Assembly (NCBI RefSeq): GCF_000702325.1
Contig: NZ_KL370891.1
Span: 124,001 to 188,000 of the forward strand
Source of the DNA: Thiomicrorhabdus sp. Milos-T2
GTDB lineage: Bacteria; Pseudomonadota; Gammaproteobacteria; Thiomicrospirales; Thiomicrospiraceae
Direction of reading: 5' to 3'
DNA: 64,000 bases
Shown piece after piece: positions 18,461-26,801 of the stretch (within the stretch, counting starts at the first letter, position 1; each line of letters starts with the position of its first letter). The translations under genes and the position numbers were made by a program. A model generated the notes under the pieces. It did not search any database. It was given only the letters and a program-made list of their open reading frames with translations, and was not told where the DNA came from.

Positions 18461-20643
18461 GCTTTCTCACTTGAGGTTATAGGTAGCTTTATTATAAAGC
18501 AGGTGCCACTGTTGGGTGAAGAGCTTAGGCTTATTTTGCCGTGATGTTCTTCAACGATTTTGCGAACCACCGCTAGGCCTAAGCCTGTGCCTTTAGGTTT
18601 GTCAGTTGCATAGGGTTCGAAAATCCAGTTTTGAGCTTCTTCAGGTATTCCTGGACCATTATCACAAATGGAAAGAGTCAGCCATTCTGGGTCTTCACTA
18701 AATACCTTAACGATAATTCTCGGTTTTATGGTTTCGGCAGTGGCTTCTATGGCATTTTTAATTAAATTATGCAGTAGTTGGCGCAATCTAGAGCTATCGA
18801 CTAGCGTGATTGGGCAAGGCTCTTCAATCTCGGCAGAGACTTTCCAGTCGGCATCTGGGTCACGATACATTTCTGTAATGTTTGAGACCAGGGTGTTGAT
18901 TCGTGTTGGAACCAACTCAACCTCTGGTGTATTGGCGTAGTCACTAAATGCCTGAACGAGTTTTTGCATGGTTGCAACCTGTTCAATAATGGTTTCAGTC
19001 ATTCGGTTAAGCAGGCTTTGATCGTTTTCATCTAGTTTCTTTAAGAGTTTAAATTGTAAACGTTCCGCTGAGAGTTGGATGGGGGTTAATGGGTTTTTAA
19101 TCTCGTGGGCAAGGCGGCGGGCTACATCGCTCCAGGCGGCATGCAATTGTGCTTGAACCAGTTCGGTAATATCATCGATAACAATGACATAACCACCAAT
19201 TTTTTTATCAATGCTGGGAAGCGTTGAGCCGTGAATTAAAAGAATTTTTTGTCCCTTTTTACAAGAGAAGTCAATTTGAGTTGACCAAGGTTTGGCACTT
19301 TGTTCGAATTTAGGTGCAATTTTGCTTACCAGTTCGCTAAGGTGAGCGGTATCTTCACGATCTGTAACCTCGGCAATTTTTTTGCCAATATGACGTTTTA
19401 AGTCAGCATTTAAGATTTCTTGAACGGCATCGTTAATGGTACGAATTCGGTAGTGCATATCCAGGGTTACCACACCGCTGGAGAGGTTTTTGATAATGGC
19501 TTGTAGATACAGTTTTTGTACTTCAGTTTGCTGGTGACCTAGTTTAATTTCATTTCGGGCTTGAGAAATTCGTTGAATCATATCGTTAAATGATTGAATT
19601 AAATCACCAAATTCATCATTTTCAGGTACGGACATTTTTACCGAATAGTCACCTTTTGATACGGCTCTAGTTCCTCTTGCAAGCGTTCTGATTGGGCGAG
19701 TGAAGTTTTTTACCGCGGTAATCGTAAACAGTACAGCGGTTACTAAGGTTAGCAGTAAAACCATCGATAAAATTAGTATGAAGCTTGCTGTTAATGGCCC
19801 TTTTAAATAAGAGAGTTCTTTGTATTGGCCGGAGGCGGTAGCAACTGAATCTGAGAGCAACGAAATATCCGCTGGAATAGGAAAAATAACTTGTAAAGCA
19901 TATTGCTTACTGAGTTGACTATCGGAAAAGGGAATCACAACCCGAATAAAATTTTCTTGTAAAGTGGCGCCTTCACGACTCTCTAATGCGGCGTAGGTCT
20001 TATTGTTACGAATTTGCTGAAAAAGGTTTGCTCCAGGTGCTTCAGGTAAGATTGCTGTGGCATACTCGCTACTAAATGCAATTAACTGTTGGTTAATGCT
20101 ATAAAATGCAACTTCTTGTGCGTTGAGTTGTTGCCTTAGAGTGTTAACCGCCAAGCTGGGAGATTCCGTTAATAAGGCTTTGTTGGCTTTTGATATGGAT
20201 TGAGTTAATTTTAGGCTGTCACGAGTTTTGGTATCTAAAGTAATACGCACTAAAGAGGTGGCATTGTCTAAAGCGACTTCAGTTTTTACGTCAAACCACT
20301 GGTTAATGCCTTGCTGAATAAAGTTTAACGAGAAGTAGAAGATAATGGCGGTTGGAATGCCAAGAACTAAACTTGCAATAAGCGTTAAGCGTACCGTTAC
20401 TTTTGAACCAGGAACTTTTTTGCGGTATTGAGAATAAAGCTTATATAGGGTTTTGAAAAGTAGAATGAGTAGAAGGGTCACGCCACCCACGGTAAAAAAG
20501 AGCAGGGTCGAGTAGCTGTCTGCAAAGCTAGATGCGTTTTGTAGGGTCTGGCTCATGACCACTAGAGCCATTAGCAGTAAGCTAGAGAGTAGCGTTAACC
20601 AGCCGTATTGTTTTATATAGCGCCAGGGTGAATTCATTGCCAA
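18457..20643 (-). CDS. ntrY: NtrY-type sensor histidine kinase
   Basis: A 728-residue membrane sensor kinase. Two N-terminal hydrophobic segments and a third near residue 90 precede a long periplasmic region. A further membrane segment (about 280-307) leads into HAMP (about 310-362), PAS (about 375-480), the phospho-acceptor helix (RRLAHEIKNP, His near 512) and an ATPase domain with N, G1 (DNGPGI) and G2 (GTGLGLA) boxes. It pairs with the overlapping ntrX gene. The start overlaps the end of the DUF4390 gene by ten bases, supporting one transcript with def-fmt-rsmB. Confidence 0.93.
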   Translation of the reverse strand: MAMNSPWRYIKQYGWLTLLSSLLLMALVVMSQTLQNASSFADSYSTLLFFTVGGVTLLLILLFKTLYKLYSQYRKKVPGSKVTVRLTLIASLVLGIPTAIIFYFSLNFIQQGINQWFDVKTEVALDNATSLVRITLDTKTRDSLKLTQSISKANKALLTESPSLAVNTLRQQLNAQEVAFYSINQQLIAFSSEYATAILPEAPGANLFQQIRNNKTYAALESREGATLQENFIRVVIPFSDSQLSKQYALQVIFPIPADISLLSDSVATASGQYKELSYLKGPLTASFILILSMVLLLTLVTAVLFTITAVKNFTRPIRTLARGTRAVSKGDYSVKMSVPENDEFGDLIQSFNDMIQRISQARNEIKLGHQQTEVQKLYLQAIIKNLSSGVVTLDMHYRIRTINDAVQEILNADLKRHIGKKIAEVTDREDTAHLSELVSKIAPKFEQSAKPWSTQIDFSCKKGQKILLIHGSTLPSIDKKIGGYVIVIDDITELVQAQLHAAWSDVARRLAHEIKNPLTPIQLSAERLQFKLLKKLDENDQSLLNRMTETIIEQVATMQKLVQAFSDYANTPEVELVPTRINTLVSNITEMYRDPDADWKVSAEIEEPCPITLVDSSRLRQLLHNLIKNAIEATAETIKPRIIVKVFSEDPEWLTLSICDNGPGIPEEAQNWIFEPYATDKPKGTGLGLAVVRKIVEEHHGKISLSSSPNSGTCFIIKLPITSSEKA

Positions 20644-21251
20644 CTCAGTGGGGTCTGTAAAGAGGTTTCAAACCATTGACTTTCTAATTGCCAAGTTGAG
20701 GTTGTTAACGCATCTAAAATTAAGGGAGCAGGGAGTTTCCAATAGTCTAAAGCGATTTTCATTCGTAAAGTATACCGCTGATCGGGATGTAATTCAGAGA
20801 GAGATGCTATTGGAAAAGCTTGCAGTGTCGATAAGGTTCTTAAGGCTTCTTGTAAAGTCGTAAAAGACTGTGCTTTTTTATTACGATGGTTATAAAGCGC
20901 ATAGAGCCGATTAACGCCGTAGGCATAGAGATCGGTTTGGTATTCAACAACATTTCGGATGCGCTCATGCTGAAATCCTAATGTTTGAGTTTTTTCAGTT
21001 AATTCTATGCGGGTAATAAAACTGAGTGAAATTTCGTGGTGAATTGCATCAATAACTTCTTGTGGAAGATTAAAACGGCTTTCTGAATCAATGAGGAGCT
21101 GTTTGTTTTTTTGATAATCTTTAACTTTAAGAATAATGATTTCATCTTCTGCTTGCACCACTGTTGGTATTACCAGGCCTGGTAGAATGCAAAACAAAAT
21201 CACTAACGGGCTTTGCAAAACGCTTTGGATTAATGCAATTAGCCAGCGCAT
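20634..21251 (-). CDS. DUF4390 family exported protein
   Basis: A 205-residue protein with an N-terminal hydrophobic signal segment (about residues 8-33). The mature part shows the pattern of DUF4390 proteins (LPQEVIDAIHHEISLSF and ALDYWKLPAPLILDAL). This family is commonly encoded immediately before ntrY in gammaproteobacteria, which suggests an envelope role linked to the kinase, but no biochemical function is known to me. It overlaps ntrY and follows rsmB by three bases. One exact palindrome copy lies within the signal-peptide codons (read as Pro-Gly-Leu). Confidence 0.75.
   Translation of the reverse strand: MRWLIALIQSVLQSPLVILFCILPGLVIPTVVQAEDEIIILKVKDYQKNKQLLIDSESRFNLPQEVIDAIHHEISLSFITRIELTEKTQTLGFQHERIRNVVEYQTDLYAYGVNRLYALYNHRNKKAQSFTTLQEALRTLSTLQAFPIASLSELHPDQRYTLRMKIALDYWKLPAPLILDALTTSTWQLESQWFETSLQTPLSWQ
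21172..21183. repeat. dispersed palindrome ACCAGGCCTGGT
   Basis: Exact copy inside the DUF4390 gene, read Pro-Gly-Leu. Confidence 0.9.
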
Positions 21252-21254
21252 AAT

Positions 21255-22595
21255 TTACAGATTCTTTTCTTTTTCTAGTAAGCAGTAAAAGAAACCATCC
21301 ATGCCTAAACGTCCTGGTAAGTATTGATTGCCCGGAGTTTCAAAGGTAAGTGTGGTTTCTAAATCAAGGGGAATAACCTTAGCACTTGGTTCACTTTCAA
21401 CAAACTCTTGAACCTGTAATGTGTTTTCTTGAGGTAATACTGAACAGGTGGCATAAAGTAGCTTTCCACCTGGTTTTAAGGTTGGCCATAGTGCTTTTAA
21501 AATAGCAGATTGAATCTCAACTAAGGCATTAATATCTTCTTCGGTTCGGTGCCATTTTATATCTGGATGGCGGCGTATGATTCCGGTTGCCGAGCAGGGT
21601 GCATCTAATAAAATTTTGTCAAAAGCCTTGCCGTCCCACCAATCTTCGGGGCATGAGGCATCGCCTACGGCATAGTTTGCATCTAGCTCTAAACGGTGAA
21701 GGTTTTCTGCTAAACGCTCCATGCGTTCAGGAGCTTTTTCTAAGGCAAAGACGTTTGCTTGATTGTTAGATAACTCTAAAAGATGGGTGGTTTTACCACC
21801 CGGTGCAGCACAAGCATCTAAGATGCGTTCTTGAGGTTTGGGTTGCAAGATATTAGCAGCTTGTTGCGCCGCGCCATCTTGAACACTAAACCCGCCTGCT
21901 TCGTAAGTAGGAAGTTGAGTGATGTCGGTGCTGCTTTCTAAAACAATGCCTTGAGGAGCGGTTGAATGCGCAAAAGCTTTAATGTCAGCTTCTGCTAGTT
22001 TTGTCAGCAATTCATCACGAGATTGTTGAATGGTATTAACTCTTAAGGTTAGGGGCGCAATTTCATTATTAGCTTGCATAATGCCTTGCCAATCATCTGG
22101 GTAACCTTTTCGTAATGCCTTGAACAACCATTGGGGGTGTGAATATTTTTGAGCAGGTTTAAGGTCAACTTCATCGCAGAGGGTTTGTTGTTCACGAATA
22201 AAGTTACGCAATACGCCATTTACTAATGCTTTAGCCCAAGGTTTTTTTAACTTTTGCACAACCGCAACGGTTTCCGAAACGGCGGCATGTTCTGGCGTAT
22301 CCATATACAGAATTTGATACAGACCAATTAAAATCAATTGGTTAATATCTTCATCTTTTTCTTTAAGTTTTTTCTTAAGTAATTGCGCGCGAATCGCCTC
22401 TAAACGTGCTTGCCAACGCAGAGTGCCAATTACCATATTTTGAGTAAAGTTACGTTCTCTGCGGTCATTAAATTGTGCCAGGCCTTCTGGAAGGCTTTGG
22501 CTCAAAGAACGCCCTTGTTCAATGACGGTTAAACAAATTTTAAGGGCAATAAAACGGCTATTTAATTTAGGCAAAGGGTTGGCAGACGAGTTCAT
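21255..22595 (-). CDS. rsmB: 16S rRNA (cytosine-967-C5)-methyltransferase RsmB
   Basis: SAM-dependent rRNA methyltransferase of 446 residues. The N-terminal NusB-like RNA-binding domain spans about residues 1-140. The catalytic domain carries the SAM motif DACAAPGGKTTHLLE near 260 and the two RsmB/NOL1 cysteines: motif IV DAPCSATGIIRRHPDIKW near 332 and motif VI YATCSV near 382. The stop codon of fmt overlaps the start by one base, so def, fmt and rsmB form the usual translation-linked operon. Confidence 0.95.
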   Translation of the reverse strand: MNSSANPLPKLNSRFIALKICLTVIEQGRSLSQSLPEGLAQFNDRRERNFTQNMVIGTLRWQARLEAIRAQLLKKKLKEKDEDINQLILIGLYQILYMDTPEHAAVSETVAVVQKLKKPWAKALVNGVLRNFIREQQTLCDEVDLKPAQKYSHPQWLFKALRKGYPDDWQGIMQANNEIAPLTLRVNTIQQSRDELLTKLAEADIKAFAHSTAPQGIVLESSTDITQLPTYEAGGFSVQDGAAQQAANILQPKPQERILDACAAPGGKTTHLLELSNNQANVFALEKAPERMERLAENLHRLELDANYAVGDASCPEDWWDGKAFDKILLDAPCSATGIIRRHPDIKWHRTEEDINALVEIQSAILKALWPTLKPGGKLLYATCSVLPQENTLQVQEFVESEPSAKVIPLDLETTLTFETPGNQYLPGRLGMDGFFYCLLEKEKNL

Positions 22596-23551
22596 TAAAA
22601 CTGATAACCTATTAAGTCACGAGATTGAGCAAAGTCATAAGCACTCATGGCTTTTTTACCTGCGGGTTGTACTTGTTGCAAACAAATAGGTTGGTCACCC
22701 GTTGCAACAATTAAACCTTGTTTGGTTAGGCCTATTACCAGGCCTGGTAGCTTTTGTTGGTCATTAAATTTAGCTTGTTCTTCGGTATTTAATTGACGTG
22801 CCTGCCAAACTCGTAAAGGCTTGTCTTGAAAGGGGGTATGAGCAACTGGCCAAGGGTTAAAGGCTTGAATTTTACGAATAATTTTTAAAGCGGGTTGATT
22901 CCACTGAATTAAGGCTTCTTCTTTATGCATTTTTTCAGCATAGGTGACTAAGTCTTCATTCTGTTTTTCAGGAACGATACTTTTATTTTGCAAGCCTTCA
23001 ATGGTTGCCATTAAAGCTTCACAACCTAAATCGCTTAAACGGTCGTGCAAGGTTTGCGCACTGTCTTCAGGCGTGATGTCAGTGGCTAATTTGTAAAGCA
23101 TGTCGCCGGTATCTAATCCGGCATTCATTTGCATAATGGTTACACCACTTTGCGGATCTCCCGATTCAATAGCGCGTTGAATGGGGGCCGCACCACGCCA
23201 TCTTGGTAATAGGGACGCGTGAATATTTAAACAGCCCATTTTAGGCATGTCTAAGACTACTTGTGGCAGTATTAAACCATAGGCCACAACAATCATAATG
23301 TCAGCGTTTAAATCATTTAAGTTTTTTTGAGCATCGCCATCCTTAAGGGATTCTGGCTGGTATACGCTAATATTATGCTCTAGAGCAACTTGCTTTACCG
23401 GGCTTGCAGTTAACTTACGACCACGCCCTGCAGGACGGTCTGGTTGGGTATAAACGGCAATCACTTCATGTTGTGAATTTAGTAAGGCTTTTAGTGGCGC
23501 TACCGAAAAGTCCGGAGTGCCCGCAAAAATAATGCGTAATGCTTGGCTCAT
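22595..23551 (-). CDS. fmt: methionyl-tRNA formyltransferase
   Basis: Formylates initiator Met-tRNA using 10-formyltetrahydrofolate; 318 residues against 315 in E. coli. The catalytic block HASLLPRWRGAAPIQ (His near 112) and the hinge DTGDMLYK are present, followed by the C-terminal OB-like tRNA-binding domain. It follows def by five bases. One exact ACCAGGCCTGGT copy lies in the C-terminal domain and is read as Pro-Gly-Leu. Confidence 0.97.
   Translation of the reverse strand: MSQALRIIFAGTPDFSVAPLKALLNSQHEVIAVYTQPDRPAGRGRKLTASPVKQVALEHNISVYQPESLKDGDAQKNLNDLNADIMIVVAYGLILPQVVLDMPKMGCLNIHASLLPRWRGAAPIQRAIESGDPQSGVTIMQMNAGLDTGDMLYKLATDITPEDSAQTLHDRLSDLGCEALMATIEGLQNKSIVPEKQNEDLVTYAEKMHKEEALIQWNQPALKIIRKIQAFNPWPVAHTPFQDKPLRVWQARQLNTEEQAKFNDQQKLPGLVIGLTKQGLIVATGDQPICLQQVQPAGKKAMSAYDFAQSRDLIGYQF
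22738..22749. repeat. dispersed palindrome ACCAGGCCTGGT
   Basis: Exact copy inside fmt, read Pro-Gly-Leu. Confidence 0.9.
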
Positions 23552-23556
23552 AAGGT

Positions 23557-24063
23557 TTATTGCTCTTGTTCTTCCATGGATTTACGAAACTTTTGTAATG
23601 CTCGAGTACGTTTTAAACCAGAAAGATGGTCAATAAACAACTTACCGTTTAGGTGGTCAATTTCATGTTGAATACAAACCGCAAGTAACTCATTGGCTTC
23701 CATCTCTATCATTTTGCCATCACGGTCCATACCACGAACAATAATGTCGCTGGGTCTTTTAACTTTAGCGTAAATACCAGGAATAGATAAGCAACCTTCT
23801 TCCCAAGTAATTTCTCCTGCGGAACGAATAATCTCAGGATTAATTAAGGCAATTGGCTGGTCTTTGGTTTCTGAAATGTCGAGCACAATTAAACGCTCCT
23901 GCACAGCAACTTGCGGAGCCGCTAAACCAATGCCAGGTGCGTCATACATTGTGTAAAACATGTCGTCGATGAGCTTATCAATCTCATCATTCATTTCAGG
24001 AATTGGCTTGCAGACTTCACGAAGTCCAGATTCAGGGTAGAGAACGATATCGAGTTTTTCCAT
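23557..24063 (-). CDS. def: peptide deformylase
   Basis: Metalloenzyme removing the N-formyl group from nascent proteins; 168 residues, as in E. coli. All three conserved motifs are present: GIGLAAPQV near residue 45, EGCLSIPG near 89 and the metal-binding QHEIDH near 132. It is the first gene of the minus-strand translation/Ntr block and is divergent from dprA across only 48 bp. Confidence 0.97.
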   Translation of the reverse strand: MEKLDIVLYPESGLREVCKPIPEMNDEIDKLIDDMFYTMYDAPGIGLAAPQVAVQERLIVLDISETKDQPIALINPEIIRSAGEITWEEGCLSIPGIYAKVKRPSDIIVRGMDRDGKMIEMEANELLAVCIQHEIDHLNGKLFIDHLSGLKRTRALQKFRKSMEEQEQ

Positions 24064-24111
24064 GGTGTCGTATATACTTCAGTAAATAATTGCAAACTAT
24101 TATAGCTGAAT

Positions 24112-25233
24112 ATGTCAAATTTTGCCGATTTACCCACAATGTTATCCCTACACTTGAGTCATGTCTCTTATGAACAGCTACAAGCAATTCAACAATATTT
24201 TGGCTCTTTAAAAACCGCCCTAGAGTCTCCAATGGTTGATTGGCAGCAGGGTGAATTAATAAACCAAGGTCAGTTAGATATTTTATTTGCGGATGAATTT
24301 CAAGCTCGTGTAGAAGAATCCTTGGCTTGGGGAGAAGAAGATAACCAGGCCTGGTTAGTTTTGGATGATAAACAGTATCCGAAAAATTTAACTGAAATTA
24401 CTGATCCTCCGATTGTGTTAGGGGTTCGTGGAAAGGTTGAATTGTTAAGTGATCCTCAAATTGCCATAGTCGGTAGTCGTCATGCCTCTAAACAAGGAAT
24501 AGAAACGGCTAAGGATTTTGCAAAACATCTTTCTCAACAAGGTTTAACGATTACCAGTGGTTTAGCGTTAGGTATTGATACAGCCGCGCATCAGGGGGCT
24601 TTACAAGGTATCGGTAAAACCATTGCGGTTGTCGCCACTGGTTTAGATCGTATTTATCCTGCGGCTAACCAAAAACTGGGGCATCAAGTAGTTGAAGAAG
24701 GCGCCATGATTTCAGAATTTCCTTTAGGCACTAAACCACTTAATTATAACTTTCCAAAACGAAACCGTATTATTAGTGGCCTCAGTGTTGGAACCTTAGT
24801 GGTGGAGGCAGCCTTAAAAAGTGGCTCTTTGATTACCGCTAGAACAGCTTTAGAACAGGGGAGAGAAGTTTTTGCTGTTCCTGGTTCAATACATAACCCA
24901 CAGGCTAAAGGCTGTCATCAGCTGATTAAACAGGGAGCTAAATTAGTCGAGTCTGGACAGGATGTTTTGGAGGAATTATCTGCCAACCTGCAAACCTCTT
25001 TAGCACTATTTGATGAACCAGAAAAGCACTCTAAAAAACAGACAACGACGCTATCTTCAACACAAAATCAGAGTAAGTTATTAGATTTGATAGGTTACGA
25101 CGCTACCGGCTTAGATGAGCTAGTGGTCGTGAGTAAAATGCCGGTTTCTAGTTTGCAAGGGGAGTTAATGTTGTTAGAGTTGTCAGGTGAAATTGAAGCC
25201 TTATCTGCGGCACGCTGGCGCAGAATTAAGTAG
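24112..25233 (+). CDS. dprA: DNA-processing protein DprA
   Basis: Binds incoming single-stranded DNA and loads RecA during natural transformation; 373 residues. The Rossmann-like DprA core begins near residue 105 (AIVGSRHASKQG, SGLALGIDTAAHQGAL, FPLGTKPLNYNFPKRNRIISGLS), with an N-terminal SAM-like region and a C-terminal winged-helix domain near 310-373. It is divergent from def, with little room for a leader. With comM in the same window it hints at competence, although dprA is widespread in non-competent bacteria. One exact palindrome copy is read as Gln-Ala-Trp. Confidence 0.95.
   Translation: MSNFADLPTMLSLHLSHVSYEQLQAIQQYFGSLKTALESPMVDWQQGELINQGQLDILFADEFQARVEESLAWGEEDNQAWLVLDDKQYPKNLTEITDPPIVLGVRGKVELLSDPQIAIVGSRHASKQGIETAKDFAKHLSQQGLTITSGLALGIDTAAHQGALQGIGKTIAVVATGLDRIYPAANQKLGHQVVEEGAMISEFPLGTKPLNYNFPKRNRIISGLSVGTLVVEAALKSGSLITARTALEQGREVFAVPGSIHNPQAKGCHQLIKQGAKLVESGQDVLEELSANLQTSLALFDEPEKHSKKQTTTLSSTQNQSKLLDLIGYDATGLDELVVVSKMPVSSLQGELMLLELSGEIEALSAARWRRIK
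24344..24355. repeat. dispersed palindrome ACCAGGCCTGGT
   Basis: Exact copy inside dprA, read Gln-Ala-Trp. Confidence 0.9.
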
Positions 25234-25330
25234 TTGTGGTTATAGTTGTCATTGTAATGGTTTAGACTCGACTAAGTAGGGTTTTAGGGGGGGATTAATA
25301 ACACTCTTGTAACGCTCTTGTGAAGAAGTT

Positions 25331-26260
25331 TTAATCAATATTGCAGCGACAAACGGCGGTAGAACCATTATTTTTGTATTCTAAAGAGTCGAAACTAATG
25401 CTTTTAGCTAGCATGATTCCTCGGCCATGTTTGTCCGCAGCACGATGTTCGGCATACTCTAAATAACGACTATAATTAAAACCTTCGCCATGATCAGAAA
25501 TGGTTATCTCAATATATTTTGGTGTGCGCTCAAAAACTACCTGTACGTGTTTGTGTTGATTTTCAGTCAGCGCTTGACGTTTTTCAATCTCTTGTTGCAG
25601 TCTAGATTCTTTAATTAATTGGCTTTTTAGCTCGTAACCTATACCAAGGTTACCGTGCTCAATGGCATTTAACATCAACTCAAATAAACCAATCCCAATA
25701 CGTTTCGGCTCCTTGATTATGTAAGCTAAAGCAGAAGATAAGGCATGGGCTTCTTCAACAGTTTTTATGAAAAAAGAGGCTTGTTGTATTAAAGGATGTG
25801 CGGTGTCAAAATTGTGAATTCGTTGTATCGCATCGCTATATTGCAAAAGATTCTTTGATGCGGTTTCGATAACCGACTGCAAAAAACGTCCACTGTATGG
25901 TTGAACTAAGTAAAAAGAAATATTCATTTCATAAGCTTTTAAAATCGCCTCTGACTCAGATGAATAAACATTAAGAATACATGGATACTGGCTAATATCA
26001 TGGCTTTTTAGAAAAGCTGCGATAAGTTGAGCGTTATCTGAATCAAACAGACTTTCATCTAACAAAATAACTGTGTTATCAAACCTTGTTGATTGTAGTA
26101 ATTGGTTTGCATTAGAAGGGCTTTCACAGAAAGAAATAGCAAAATGAGACGGTTTAAGATTTGCCAGCAATTGAGCTTGATGTTCATCGTTCATGCCTAC
26201 TACGATGATTGCCTGGCTTGCAAGAGATGAAAGTCCGGTTTGTTTTATTGGGCTTGCCAT
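25331..26260 (-). CDS. receiver-like domain fused to a serine-kinase-type ATPase domain
   Basis: A 309-residue protein. Residues about 15-140 have a CheY-like fold with an Asp in ILLDESLF, but the usual conserved Lys is replaced (FYLVQP). Residues about 165-309 form a HATPase domain of the anti-sigma/RsbW kind (ELMLNAIEHGNLG, SDHGEGFNYSRY, GRGIMLAKSISFD). There is no histidine phospho-acceptor domain. Such proteins usually act in partner-switching or as regulated kinases of an anti-sigma antagonist, but no STAS or sigma-factor gene is next to it. It is convergent with dprA and divergent from topA. Confidence 0.7.
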   Translation of the reverse strand: MASPIKQTGLSSLASQAIIVVGMNDEHQAQLLANLKPSHFAISFCESPSNANQLLQSTRFDNTVILLDESLFDSDNAQLIAAFLKSHDISQYPCILNVYSSESEAILKAYEMNISFYLVQPYSGRFLQSVIETASKNLLQYSDAIQRIHNFDTAHPLIQQASFFIKTVEEAHALSSALAYIIKEPKRIGIGLFELMLNAIEHGNLGIGYELKSQLIKESRLQQEIEKRQALTENQHKHVQVVFERTPKYIEITISDHGEGFNYSRYLEYAEHRAADKHGRGIMLAKSISFDSLEYKNNGSTAVCRCNID

Positions 26261-26566
26261 TTGTATTCTCTAATTTTGAGACGATAAATTTGGTTGGGTT
26301 ATAGATAATAAACTAAAGTATACCTAAAATAATCTTGTTTTAAATAGAGTTTTTAGTAATTGGGCGTACTTAATAAGTCTCTTTTATAATAAAACTTGAG
26401 TCAGGTCATCAATTAATACAGTCAAAATATTATTAATATAGTCAAAAATTAAATTAGTGATTGCAAATACAGAAAAAATTATGCATCTTGTAAAAAGAAG
26501 AATTTTTTTGTTTGTGTAATGGCCACGTTCTAAATTAAATTTAAAACACTAAATTTAAAACAATTA
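26261..26566. other. gene-free AT-rich stretch
   Basis: No gene, hairpin terminator or recognised site was found. The stretch is AT-rich with many possible but unsupported promoter-like hexamers, and it lies between two divergently oriented genes (25331-26260 and topA), followed by the inverted-repeat element. Confidence 0.5.
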
Positions 26567-26727
26567 AGAGACCTTTGCACGAGAGTATGTATGAGTAAAA
26601 ATGGTTAAAATCCACCTTATTTTTGTTGAAAAACTTGCGAATAGCTAGCTATTCCCTGCATTTTCCGCCGCAATAAGGTAAATTTTTCCTCATTTTTCTT
26701 TCGCACCTATCTCGTGCAAAGGTCTCA
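26567..26727 (-). repeat. inverted-repeat (MITE-like) element, subfamily I
   Basis: The roughly 160-bp element has AGAGACCTTTGCACGAG at one end and CTCGTGCAAAGGTCTC at the other. It matches the elements at 42354-42514 and 46390-46570 in reverse orientation over its full length, including a central TAGCTAGCTA. No reading frame is inside. It lies about 75 bases upstream of topA, where it may influence transcription. Confidence 0.88.
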
Positions 26728-26801
26728 ATAAAAAAATGGTCAGTTAAAGCATTAACTTTAAATTAATTAAAACAAACAAGTATGAAAGCTAGAGTAACTA
26801 T

